A program made the translations under genes and the position numbers. Source: Martelella mediterranea DSM 17316 (GTDB taxonomy: Bacteria > Pseudomonadota > Alphaproteobacteria > Rhizobiales > Rhizobiaceae). From it: a DNA stretch of 64,000 nt. Under the pieces are notes generated by a model. It was given only the letters and a program-made list of their open reading frames with translations, ran no database searches and was not told where the DNA came from. This document shows positions 15,399 to 22,660 of the stretch, one piece after another. The stretch covers positions 1-64,000 of the forward strand of contig NZ_CP020332.1 of NCBI RefSeq assembly GCF_002043005.1. The letters run 5' to 3'. The first letter of the stretch is position 1, and every line of letters begins with the position of its first letter.

Positions 15399-15776
15399 AT
15401 GGCACATCCCTATCACCACGCCCTCTCCTCGGTGAAGAAATGGGGCGGCACGGTCGATGATTTCATGGCGGTGCATGCCTGGTTCGACCAGAGCAAGGAG
15501 ATCACTGCAGATTTTCGGCACCGGGCCCTGCGCCACCATGCCGAGGGCATCTTCATGGCCGAGACGATCTTCGGTCGCACCCTCACACTCTCGACCGGGC
15601 GCATCATCCCGACCCGCTGGGTCGGTGAGCAGCATGTGAAGGAAGACCTCGGCTTCATCCCGAGCTTCGCCGATTGGGTGAAGGCCATCCGGCCCGAGCC
15701 TTGGATGGGCCGGGCCGAGCGGATCGAGGCACAGGTCGATCCGCATCTCGCTTCGCCCGTGGTCGAGGTCACGTGA
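15399..15776 (+). CDS. DUF6915-like hypothetical protein
   Basis: A 125-residue protein with the pattern HPYHHALSSVKKWGG near the N-terminus, VHAWFDQSKEITADFRHRAL in the middle and RTLTLSTGRIIPTRWVGEQH later. These match DUF6915, a family carried with DUF6878 proteins on plasmids. The conserved His residues might bind a metal, but no function is known. The start follows GAGGAGGCG. The next small gene starts one base after its stop. Confidence 0.7.
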   Translation: MAHPYHHALSSVKKWGGTVDDFMAVHAWFDQSKEITADFRHRALRHHAEGIFMAETIFGRTLTLSTGRIIPTRWVGEQHVKEDLGFIPSFADWVKAIRPEPWMGRAERIEAQVDPHLASPVVEVT

Positions 15777-15777
15777 C

Positions 15778-15975
15778 ATGACCGATCCCACTTATCTAAG
15801 TCTTGGCTTGCCGTCGACCGCTTCGCCACTGGCAGTGGTTCGCGCGGCGGTCCGGGCGCTGCACCCCGACACACGCGCCGTTTGCGGCCTCCGGACCGCG
15901 CGCAAGCGTTTCTACTGGCAGATGCTCTGCGCGCATGCCGCACGACAGGCGGCGGGCGACAGTCTCACCGGCTGA
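15778..15975 (+). CDS. Small hypothetical protein, third gene of the operon
   Basis: A 65-residue basic protein (LPSTASPLAVVRAAVRALHP, then RTARKRFYWQML). Its ATG begins one base after the previous stop, which argues for translation within the same operon. No family is recognised. An intrinsic terminator follows about 35 bases later and closes the 14897-15975 transcription unit. Confidence 0.6.
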   Translation: MTDPTYLSLGLPSTASPLAVVRAAVRALHPDTRAVCGLRTARKRFYWQMLCAHAARQAAGDSLTG

Positions 15976-16009
15976 TCGCCCCCAACCACCCCTTCATTCC
16001 AACACAACG

Positions 16010-16031
16010 CCCGGCCGCCCGGCCGGGTTTT
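16010..16031 (+). terminator. Intrinsic terminator of the small-gene operon
   Basis: CCCGGCC pairs with GGCCGGG around a GCCC loop, followed at once by TTTT. It lies 19 bases before the next start codon and could also act as an attenuator. Confidence 0.75.
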
Positions 16032-16049
16032 CCCATTCAGGAGGTCCCC

Positions 16050-16616
16050 ATGGCGGATTACTTCACCCATTTCTCATGCCTGATCGACGTCGGCAGCCCC
16101 TACAAGGCCGCCCGCGCGCTCGCGCTGTTTCAGGAACTCCGCGCTGCGGATCAGGACGCTGACGCCCCAGATGTCGCTGGCTTCGATCTCGTGCACCAGG
16201 ATGCCCCCGAGGGCAGCAGCCTCTGGATCCATGATGACGAACACGGCGATGTCGAAGCGGTCATCCGCTTCGTCCTGCGTCTTGCTGAAGAGCTCGACCT
16301 CACGGGCCTTTGGGGGTTCCAGTATTCTCTGACCTGCTCTCGGCCACGACTCGACGCCTTTGGCGGCGGTGCGCATGCCATTGATCTCGGGGCGCGCAAA
16401 TCCATCGGCTGGTCCAGCACGCAAGAATGGCTGGCCGCCGCATTGAACGGGGAGGACATCGATGCCTTCTGTAATGGGGCCAGTGCTGTCAATGGGAAAC
16501 TTCCAAACGAAAGCAGCCTCGAAGCTGAGCGCTTCGAGGGCATGGCTCGACGGAATGTACAAGGCTTGGCGGGCACCCCCCCTCTGGCGCTTTCGATGCC
16601 GTTCCATCGGTCATGA
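16050..16616 (+). CDS. Hypothetical plasmid protein with a probably altered C-terminus
   Basis: A 188-residue frame starting MADYFTHFSCLIDVGSPYKA with a strong GGAGGT ribosome-binding site. Residues 1-140 look like a coherent acidic alpha/beta protein (VIRFVLRLAEELDLTGLWGF, CSRPRLDAFGGGAHAIDL, TQEWLAAAL). The last ~48 residues read differently and lie over a hairpin (16517-16539) near the IS110 element, so the natural end was probably close to residue 140 and the tail may be readthrough into inserted sequence. The function is unknown. Confidence 0.65.
   Translation: MADYFTHFSCLIDVGSPYKAARALALFQELRAADQDADAPDVAGFDLVHQDAPEGSSLWIHDDEHGDVEAVIRFVLRLAEELDLTGLWGFQYSLTCSRPRLDAFGGGAHAIDLGARKSIGWSSTQEWLAAALNGEDIDAFCNGASAVNGKLPNESSLEAERFEGMARRNVQGLAGTPPLALSMPFHRS
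16517..16539. other. Perfect hairpin near the IS110 element
   Basis: CCTCGAAGC-TGAGC-GCTTCGAGG has 9-bp arms and a 5-base loop. It lies in the non-coding flank downstream of the transposase, where a structural RNA of the element or its terminator could be. Confidence 0.45.
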
Positions 16617-17990
16617 TCCTACACCGGTTCGCGCTTCTGTCCGTGGTCGACGCAGTGGTCGCCAACTTGATGCGGGTTCGTAGCGGTTTCCGCGCGCCTA
16701 TCTGAGATACGTGCTCGGAGCAGAAGCTTCGGCAACAAGGCATCGGGCGGCGTCGTCGGAAACCGCGTCCTGGTGAGGACCTCGATGGCCGGTTCTCAGG
16801 TCGGCCAGATTGTTGTTTTCATTCGCGGCGGCTCGACTGGCTTGCTTTAAACCTGTCTGGCAGCCTGGAATTCTGTGTTGTCGACCCACATGCGATGCAG
16901 GATTACGCCCATCCTGCGGGCCAGCGCGACCGCTGCCCGTTTCGCTCCACGCCGACGAACAACCCGTTCCGCCCATGCGCGCAACCAAGTCGGCTTTTTC
17001 GAACGGTGGATCACCACTGTGGCAGCTTGGTAGAGCGCGGTCCGCATATCCAGGTCGCCGGCTTTGGTGATACCGCCGACAATGTCCGTCTCTCCGGACT
17101 GGTAGCGACGAGGGGTCAAACCGATTGCCGGACCGACATCTTTCGACCGCCGGAACCTGCCGGGGTCATCGATGGAGGAACGGACTGTCAGAGCGACGAC
17201 CGAGCCGACGCCGGGCATCGTCATCAGCAAGCGACAAACCGGATCCTCGCGCGTGATGTCCCGTGCCATGCGTTCAAGGCGCACAAGCTCGCTGCGCAAC
17301 GCAGCTCGAGCCCTGAGCATCGGTTCGATTGAAAGCTGGATGAGCTTGTTGCCCTCGGTCAATTCGCGAACCCGGTCTTCAAAGCTGACTTTGCCGATCC
17401 GACCAAGTCGGAGTCCGAAATTGCGCAGCATGCCCCGAATAGACATCTCGATGTTGATAGCAGCGTCTTGCACCGATCGGCGTGCACCGAGAAGCACCCT
17501 CAGTTCCTGCGCGGAAAGCGACTTGCAATGGACCGGCCGGAACCAGCCCATCTGCAGCAAGCGGGCCAGGCCAGCAGCATCGCGGCGATCAGTCTTTACC
17601 GGCGCGGCCTTCAAGGCGGCTTTGACCTGCCGCGTCTCCATCAGCACCACTGGCAGTCCAAGGTCGGTCAAAGACTTATGAAGCCACTGGGACAAGGGTC
17701 CGGCTTCAATACCGATCGCTTCTACCACTCCCGGCATGCCCCTGATGCAGGCGTTCAATGCCGCAGGGTCACTCGCAACTTTCGTTTCTTTCACAAGCTT
17801 GCCGTGTTCGTCCACGGCGCAAACCGCAGAATTTTCGAGAGATACGTCAATGCCAACGAAAACACCCATAGATCATTCCCCTCTTGATCCCAATGACAGG
17901 CAGCCTGAATCAGGCAACGAAGCGCCCGAATTTCCCAGCGGGAAAAGTTCGGGTTCCGCTTCAGCGTCGGGCGGCCGCCCCATTACGGCA
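16617..17990 (-). mobile_element. IS110-family insertion sequence (approximate limits)
   Basis: The transposase gene defines the element. IS110 elements lack terminal inverted repeats and usually make no target duplication, so the ends cannot be set from one copy. The left limit lies somewhere between about 16470 (where the upstream gene loses its normal character) and 16846. The right limit lies between 17870 and about 17996 (where the downstream gene becomes family-like). Confidence 0.55.
16847..17869 (-). CDS. IS110-family DEDD transposase
   Basis: A 340-residue recombinase. The N-terminal RuvC-like domain shows the DEDD residues: D8 in FVGIDVS, E55 in IGIEAG, and D94 and D97 in VKTDRRDAAGLARLL. 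The C-terminal Transposase_20 domain contains LMTMPGVGSVVALTV, then IGLTPRRYQSGETDI and ITKAGDLDMRTALYQAA. Length and layout are normal, so it is probably active. IS110-type enzymes use a bridge RNA from the element's non-coding end to choose target and donor. It lies opposite to its neighbours and splits what was probably one run of plasmid genes. Confidence 0.95.
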   Translation of the reverse strand: MGVFVGIDVSLENSAVCAVDEHGKLVKETKVASDPAALNACIRGMPGVVEAIGIEAGPLSQWLHKSLTDLGLPVVLMETRQVKAALKAAPVKTDRRDAAGLARLLQMGWFRPVHCKSLSAQELRVLLGARRSVQDAAINIEMSIRGMLRNFGLRLGRIGKVSFEDRVRELTEGNKLIQLSIEPMLRARAALRSELVRLERMARDITREDPVCRLLMTMPGVGSVVALTVRSSIDDPGRFRRSKDVGPAIGLTPRRYQSGETDIVGGITKAGDLDMRTALYQAATVVIHRSKKPTWLRAWAERVVRRRGAKRAAVALARRMGVILHRMWVDNTEFQAARQV

Positions 17991-17996
17991 TCTGAG

Positions 17997-18632
17997 GTGA
18001 TCTGCACCACCGTCTACAAGTTCCCCGAACTCTCGGATGCCGCCAAGGAGAAGGCGCGCAGCTGGTATCGCGAGCTTGGCCCCCATGACGATTGGTGGGA
18101 CGCGGTCTATGAGGATTTTGAGCGGGTCTGCGAGATCCTCGGCATCCGCCTGAAAACCACGCCTGTCCGCATGATGGGTGGCGGGGCGCGGGCCAAGCCT
18201 TGCATCTGGTTTTCCGGCTTCTGGAGCCAGGGCGATGGCGCCTGCTTCGAGGGCTACTGGTCCCACGCCAAGGGCGCTGCCGCGCGCATCCGAGACTATG
18301 CCCCGACGGATGTGACGTTGCATGGAATTGCCGACCGGCTGCAGGCCATTCAGCGGCGGAATTTCTACCAGCTCGCCGCGGAGGCCAGCCACCGTGGCCG
18401 CTATTACCATGAATACACCATGTCGGTGGACATCACGCGGGAGAGCGCGACCTGGCAGCCGCCGACCGAGGACGCCGAGGAGCTCGTGACCGAGGCGCTG
18501 CGCGATCTGGCCCGCTGGCTCTACCGCCAGCTTGAAGCCGAATACGACCACCTCACCTCGGACGAGGCCATCGAGGAGGGGATCATCGTCAACGAGTATA
18601 CGTTCACGGAAGGAGGGCGGAGGTTCGGGTAA
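17997..18632 (+). CDS. Plasmid protein of the antitoxin-of-TA-stability-like family, 5' end altered by the IS
   Basis: The conserved part begins VICTTVYKFPELSDAAKEKA and continues with CIWFSGFWSQGDGACFEGYW, FYQLAAEASHRGRYYHEY and LARWLYRQLEAEYDHLTSDE to FTEGGRRFG. This is a family often labelled antitoxin of toxin-antitoxin stability system on plasmids and phages; its role is unproven. I used the in-frame GTG at 17997 because similarity starts there. An ATG at 17850 would extend the frame into the IS transposase gene and add a low-complexity Ser/Pro stretch. The insertion next door has probably removed the native start or promoter. Confidence 0.6.
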   Translation: MICTTVYKFPELSDAAKEKARSWYRELGPHDDWWDAVYEDFERVCEILGIRLKTTPVRMMGGGARAKPCIWFSGFWSQGDGACFEGYWSHAKGAAARIRDYAPTDVTLHGIADRLQAIQRRNFYQLAAEASHRGRYYHEYTMSVDITRESATWQPPTEDAEELVTEALRDLARWLYRQLEAEYDHLTSDEAIEEGIIVNEYTFTEGGRRFG

Positions 18633-18662
18633 CAGTGATCAAAGCGCAAGGTTCATTTGATC

Positions 18663-18690
18663 TTTACAGTAAGTCCATATGGACTATATT
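18663..18690 (+). promoter_or_regulatory. Promoter with embedded operator palindrome for the Xre/RES toxin-antitoxin operon
   Basis: A -35 box TTTACA (18663-18668) and a -10 box TATATT (18685-18690) are 16 bases apart. The perfect 14-bp palindrome AGTCCATATGGACT (18672-18685) fills the spacer and touches the -10 box. A repressor bound there would block RNA polymerase, which fits autoregulation by the antitoxin. Confidence 0.75.
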
Positions 18691-18709
18691 AAAGCCAATG
18701 GAGGACGCC

Positions 18710-19099
18710 ATGTACGTTGCAGAGAAAATTCGGGAACCCGCACAGATCAACGCCGTCGCGTTGAAAGCTTATGCACGCGTGGCCGATGCTTGGGGTCTCA
18801 GTCTCAAGGAAGCGGCTGGCCTTGCCGACATGTCAGAGAGCACGTGGAAGCGCGCCAAGAAGCCTGACTTTGCGGGGGAACTGACCAAGGACCAGCTGCT
18901 GAGGCTCAGTGCGGTGATCGGCATCTACAAGTCGCTCGAACTCTATTTCTCCGAGCCGCTGGCGCGAGGCTGGTTCACCCGACCGAACACCGGCCCGCTG
19001 TTCGGGGGCAACCGTCCTGTCGACACGGCCATCGATGGGGGCTTGCCGCAGATCATGGCGGTGCGGACCTATCTCGATGCGTTGCGTGGTGGGGCATGA
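18710..19099 (+). CDS. Antitoxin Xre/MbcA/ParS toxin-binding domain protein
   Basis: A 129-residue antitoxin. An HTH-like N-terminal part (WGLSLKEAAGLADMSESTWK) is followed by the MbcA/ParS (DUF2384) toxin-binding domain with LSAVIGIYKSLELYFSE and ARGWFTRPNTGPLFGG. It should neutralise the RES toxin encoded next and repress the operon. The ATG at 18710 is preferred over one at 18698 because GGAGG (18700-18704) lies five bases before it and the earlier ATG would fall at the predicted transcription start. It overlaps the toxin gene by 4 bases. Confidence 0.88.
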   Translation: MYVAEKIREPAQINAVALKAYARVADAWGLSLKEAAGLADMSESTWKRAKKPDFAGELTKDQLLRLSAVIGIYKSLELYFSEPLARGWFTRPNTGPLFGGNRPVDTAIDGGLPQIMAVRTYLDALRGGA

Positions 19100-19797
19100 A
19101 GCAGACCGAGGTTTCAGATCGCGGTCTCGTTCGTCTCCTGCCTGCCACCTACCACAAGCCGCCATCCCTGCGCGGTCTCGTCGATACCGATGACGAGATG
19201 GAGATCTTGGCAGAGATCGAGGGCCTGACCAGTGGACGTCTACAGGCCGAACGCGGGCGCAACCCACATCTGGACCCGCGCGAACTCGCTTGGCAACGCC
19301 GTAGCCGCGATCTGCGCATCTATGGGGACAGTCACGTCAACGCAGCCTTCACTTACACCCGCGCCGGCGGAAACCGCTTCAACGCCGAGGAGCGCGGCGC
19401 TTGGTACTGCGCATGGGATGTGATGGTTTCTGTCAGCGAAGTGGCCTGGCACCGCACACGCGAACTCGGCTTTACCGGCAGCTTCCACGACAGCGCCCGC
19501 TATGTGGAATTGCTGGCCGACTTCATCGGCGTCTTCAACGACATGACCGATGAGGCAGGTCATCCGGCGCTGCATCCGGATCCGGCTGTCGGGTATCCCG
19601 AGGGCCAAAGCCTGGCACAGCATCTGCGTCGGGGCGGATCCAAGGGCCTGATTTACCCTTCGGTCCGGGCTCCTGCACCGGGCGGGAATTGCCTGGTCTG
19701 CTTCGAGCCCCACGCAATTCAGAACGTTCGTCCGGGCGCGTCTTGGGATCTTGTTTGGGATGGGACACCGCACTACTCGATTGCGGCTGTCAGCTAA
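19096..19797 (+). CDS. RES-domain toxin (NAD+-degrading)
   Basis: A 233-residue protein with the RES fold: FTYTRAGGNRFNAEERGAWYC carries the key Arg, SVSEVAWHRTREL the Glu, and GSKGLIYPSVRAPAPGGNCL the Ser-containing motif that names the family. Characterised RES toxins (MbcT, Res) consume NAD+ and arrest growth until the Xre-ParS partner binds. The antitoxin-first order and the ATGA overlap are typical. The protein appears full length with all three motif regions present. Confidence 0.9.
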   Translation: MKQTEVSDRGLVRLLPATYHKPPSLRGLVDTDDEMEILAEIEGLTSGRLQAERGRNPHLDPRELAWQRRSRDLRIYGDSHVNAAFTYTRAGGNRFNAEERGAWYCAWDVMVSVSEVAWHRTRELGFTGSFHDSARYVELLADFIGVFNDMTDEAGHPALHPDPAVGYPEGQSLAQHLRRGGSKGLIYPSVRAPAPGGNCLVCFEPHAIQNVRPGASWDLVWDGTPHYSIAAVS

Positions 19798-19833
19798 TCC
19801 GCAAAACCGTAATTGCCCCGGAGGCCTATAAGG

Positions 19834-20010
19834 ATGGCAACGCCTGATATTGAAAGCCCTGACCGCACCGATCTCAAGCAGATCGACCATGCGCACTTCT
19901 TTGAAGCGATGGACTCGCCGCCTTTGCCGACCGAAGCACTGCGCTCTGCCTTTCGTCGGGCGAAAACGCGGTCATTTCAGCGAAACACAGGGCTTGGAAG
20001 CGCCGACTGA
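19834..20010 (+). CDS. Small protein, possible remnant of a TacA/DUF1778 antitoxin
   Basis: A 58-residue frame with GGAGG nine bases before its ATG. The segment HFFEAMDSPPLPTEALRSAF resembles the C-terminal toxin-binding tail of TacA/DUF1778 antitoxins, but the N-terminal ribbon-helix-helix is missing and no GNAT toxin follows. It may be an orphan fragment or a chance frame. Confidence 0.35.
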   Translation: MATPDIESPDRTDLKQIDHAHFFEAMDSPPLPTEALRSAFRRAKTRSFQRNTGLGSAD

Positions 20011-20092
20011 GTTCACCCGTCTTCGGCGCCTCCCATCGACGCGATGAGGACGGCCAACGCAAAGCGCCCCTCACGACGGTGATGGCCGTGGC

Positions 20093-21010
20093 TCAACCCA
20101 GGAGCTTCAACAAGGCGTCGCGCTGCGCTGCGTGCTTTTCGGGGTTGTCGCGCTTCAGTTTGTTCAGGTTGAGAAGTTTCCACTTCACGGCCGGTAGGTC
20201 AGCGGCCTGCGAACGGTCGATCGCCGCGAAGTCAGGCTCGCCGTCCTGAAGCGTCAGGAGGAACTGCCTCGCCTTGTCATCGAGCCTCGATTGCAGATCG
20301 GCGACCAACTTGAGGCGCGTCGCCAAAAGCGTAGCGAGCGGGACGGGTGTTCTGGTCATGCCTTCGAATTCCCGCGCGTAGGGTTGCTCGAGATCGATCG
20401 GGTTCGGATCGAGAAGCTCATGCGCCGGTCGTGGCGAACTGGCGACATAGATCAGGAAGGTGTGGAAGAGGTCCTGCGTCAGTCCCTCGTTTTCGTAAAG
20501 GAGCGTGACGTCGTAGAGATCCCGGGGATGCTGCCTGTCCAGGGCGGCGTGCAGCTTGCCAGCGAACAGATCCTCGAACGAGACGATCTGCATTTCGGCA
20601 TAGCCATAGGCATCCTCCACGGCGGCAGAGACGGTCCGGACTTCCGGGTCGTGGACCACGCCCCGGGTCACGGGCGAGGTTTCGATCTTGATCTCGGCAT
20701 TGTCCAGGCGCGCCAGGAGCCGGGTGGCTCCGCCGCCGCCCCCTTGGATGCGCTGCGATTTCGCGCCTCGGATTCCGGTCTCGATGGAAGCCGCAATGCG
20801 ATCCATCGCGGCGTTGATCTCGTCCAGGCTCTCGGCGCGTTCCTTGATTGGCAGGTAAGTCAGGTCGATGTCGACCGACAGCCGAGGCAGGTCGCGGTAG
20901 AAGAGGTTGATGGCCGTCCCGCCCTTGAGCGCGAAGACGCTTTCGCCCGCGACATGGGGCAGGACGCGCACCAGGAGCGCAACCTGGGCTTCATAGGTCT
21001 CACGCGCCAT
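20093..21010 (-). CDS. AbiEii-family nucleotidyltransferase toxin
   Basis: A 305-residue toxin of the type IV AbiE system. The nucleotidyltransferase core is clear: LKGGTAINLFYRD (residues ~29-40) and LSVDIDLTYLP (~44-54), which together give the GG...S.D.D active-site layout. FAGKLHAALDRQHPRDLYDV is the family helix that follows. AbiEii enzymes modify RNA and stop growth after phage infection. It lies downstream of and overlaps the AbiEi gene by 11 bases. Toxin and antitoxin both look intact. Confidence 0.9.
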   Translation of the reverse strand: MARETYEAQVALLVRVLPHVAGESVFALKGGTAINLFYRDLPRLSVDIDLTYLPIKERAESLDEINAAMDRIAASIETGIRGAKSQRIQGGGGGATRLLARLDNAEIKIETSPVTRGVVHDPEVRTVSAAVEDAYGYAEMQIVSFEDLFAGKLHAALDRQHPRDLYDVTLLYENEGLTQDLFHTFLIYVASSPRPAHELLDPNPIDLEQPYAREFEGMTRTPVPLATLLATRLKLVADLQSRLDDKARQFLLTLQDGEPDFAAIDRSQAADLPAVKWKLLNLNKLKRDNPEKHAAQRDALLKLLG

Positions 21011-21812
21011 TTTCGGCCTCCGGTTTCACGAATTCTTCCGGCACCATGATCCGATAGCGCGGGTGGATCTTGCCGCCCTGGACCAGAGCCCGGTCGCCGC
21101 TGCCGAGGTCGAATGCCTGCGGGTCGATCCGTTTGCGCCAGGGATGATCGTGGCGGTCCGCGAAGACGAAGAACAGGCGCTTGACCTTGATCTTCTGGCA
21201 CGCTTGCAGGAGGTCGGAAATCAGCCTTGGGCGCAGGGTTGTCAGGCTCTCGAAGACCATGTCGAGCGTGTGGAAACTCTCATGGTGGGGCAACTCGTCC
21301 ATGGCTTCCAGGATTGCGCGCTCCGGCGTCGACATCGTCAGACCCCAGTCCCATGGCAGGCCAGAATTCTTGCCCTCGATCACGCCCAGCTTCGGATCGG
21401 TGAACAAGGAACGGGGGCGGATACTGAAAGGGGCATCCGTCGGCAGTTTGATCAGCCAGTTCGGGACCTTGTCCCCATAGACCCAGACTGGAGCGCTTTC
21501 CCCCAGGCGGAGGTAATGGGCATGTCCTTGTTCACCGAGTGCCGTTGTGCTCCCGACATGCAGATCATGACCCATGATATGTTGCATCGAAAGGATGCAG
21601 GTCTTCCAGTCGATGCTGTTGGACGCCTGCATATTCGGGACTGGTCGGCGGAAGACACCGCGTGCGATGCGCTCCAGCCAGCCGCGTTTCACATAGTCAC
21701 GGAAGCTCTCATAGGCGATGCCCTGCGAGACGAGCCATGCCGCGTCGACCAGATACCCGGCGGGTACGGCATCGAGCACTTTCTTCAGATTCTGTGACCT
21801 TGCGGTGTCCAT
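21000..21812 (-). CDS. AbiEi-family antitoxin and autorepressor
   Basis: A 270-residue protein with an N-terminal winged helix (LVDAAWLVSQGIAYESFRDYVKRGWLERIARGVF) and the AbiEi C-terminal domain (ERAILEAMDELPHHESFHTL). AbiEi proteins counter AbiEii without binding it (type IV) and repress their operon by binding inverted repeats at the promoter; a candidate repeat lies just upstream. The ATG gives the standard N-terminus. Codon use is slightly less GC-rich at the 5' end and in the upstream region. Confidence 0.88.
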   Translation of the reverse strand: MDTARSQNLKKVLDAVPAGYLVDAAWLVSQGIAYESFRDYVKRGWLERIARGVFRRPVPNMQASNSIDWKTCILSMQHIMGHDLHVGSTTALGEQGHAHYLRLGESAPVWVYGDKVPNWLIKLPTDAPFSIRPRSLFTDPKLGVIEGKNSGLPWDWGLTMSTPERAILEAMDELPHHESFHTLDMVFESLTTLRPRLISDLLQACQKIKVKRLFFVFADRHDHPWRKRIDPQAFDLGSGDRALVQGGKIHPRYRIMVPEEFVKPEAENGA

Positions 21813-21833
21813 GATACCTAAAGTGACAGATTT

Positions 21834-21861
21834 TCAAAGAGACATCTACAGTTTTCTTTGA
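21834..21861. promoter_or_regulatory. Candidate AbiEi operator
   Basis: TCAAAGA and TCTTTGA are perfect inverted arms separated by 14 bases in an AT-rich stretch 22 bases upstream of the AbiEi start. Characterised AbiEi proteins bind inverted repeats at this position. Confidence 0.5.
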
Positions 21862-22185
21862 TGAAAATGCTTTTCCTGCGTTATGGACGCTCCTATCTCA
21901 CCATTTCCAAAGAACTTAGGGACTAGCCCCAAGGGGAGGGAGATCTGAAGACGCTGGGTTGAGAGACGGCTACGACTTGCGGTGGTTACCGAAGGTCGCA
22001 GCGGTGCACATCCCGGCGTGCCGCCGGAACCAGACCTTGGTCCTTCGGACAGGAGCTTGACCGAGGCTGATGTCCCGAAGGGCCAGTCTGCCAACCTACA
22101 GGTTGGCAGCTGCGCTCGGTTTGCCAAACTATGATGTGGCAAAAAGCTGGACGATCGCACAGAGCGTCACTAGCCGGTGCGGTGC
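21862..22185. other. Gene-free stretch with two TGCCAA-type inverted repeats
   Basis: No convincing gene. Two neighbouring symmetrical sites are present: CTGCCAACCT-AC-AGGTTGGCAG (22088-22109, perfect 10-bp arms) and TTTGCCA/TGGCAAA (22120-22126 and 22137-22143, 10-base spacer). They share the half-site TGCCAA. They could be operators for an adjacent or lost gene. Confidence 0.45.
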
Positions 22186-22482
22186 TCACTTATTCCCGTC
22201 GATCCACTTCGACATGAGCCCCTTGTCGCGGAAGCATTCGTCTGGAACGGCGCACCGTTTGATCCGGGCGAGCTTCTCAGCGAAGGCCACTTGCCTGGAG
22301 GTGGGCAGCTGGTCCATGTCCGACACGGGCTTCAGCCGGGCCTGAGCCTCGATCCAGGCGCTCAAAGATCGCCGGTCTTGCTGAACTTCCCAGGGCAGGA
22401 GCGTCCGGTTGCGCTGCGCGAGCGATCGCGCATAGGCGATCTGCTTGGGCGTTGCCGGCAGGGCGTGCGTGGTGATTTCCAT
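22186..22482 (-). CDS. Hypothetical protein with two similar helical repeats
   Basis: A 98-residue basic protein. Two segments resemble each other: ATPKQIAYARSLAQRN near residue 10 and PTSRQVAFAEKLARIK near residue 60, each followed by a W-containing helix (LSAWIEAQ and MSKWIDG). This suggests an internal duplication of a short helical unit, as in small nucleic-acid-binding proteins. No family name is recognised with confidence. It is divergent from the large helicase operon downstream. Confidence 0.65.
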   Translation of the reverse strand: MEITTHALPATPKQIAYARSLAQRNRTLLPWEVQQDRRSLSAWIEAQARLKPVSDMDQLPTSRQVAFAEKLARIKRCAVPDECFRDKGLMSKWIDGNK

Positions 22483-22591
22483 GGTGGAACCCCCTTTCTG
22501 GCTTGGCTCAGAATATAGAACATAACAAGAACAAAATCAAGCCGAGCTTCCGGGACGCGTCAGATTCGAGAGGGAGAGAGGGGCCGGGAAA

Positions 22592-22635
22592 GATCAGGTC
22601 CGAGGCTGCCCGAGAGAGGGTGTCCGGGCCTGATC
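22592..22635 (+). promoter_or_regulatory. Leader hairpin before the strawberry-notch gene
   Basis: GATCAGGTCC pairs with GGGCCTGATC (one G-U pair). Inside it CCC/GGG closes a GAGAGA loop. It ends 25 bases before the start codon and follows a GAGGGAGAGAGGGGCCGGG stretch similar to the other plasmid leaders. Confidence 0.4.
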
Positions 22636-22660
22636 CTGTCCTTCATTCCGGAGTTTCCCG

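Noticed and set aside
17736..17996. Long N-terminus of the antitoxin-like gene reaching into the IS110 transposase
   Set aside because: The extension is antisense transposase sequence plus a Ser/Pro-rich stretch; family similarity begins near residue VICTTVYKF.
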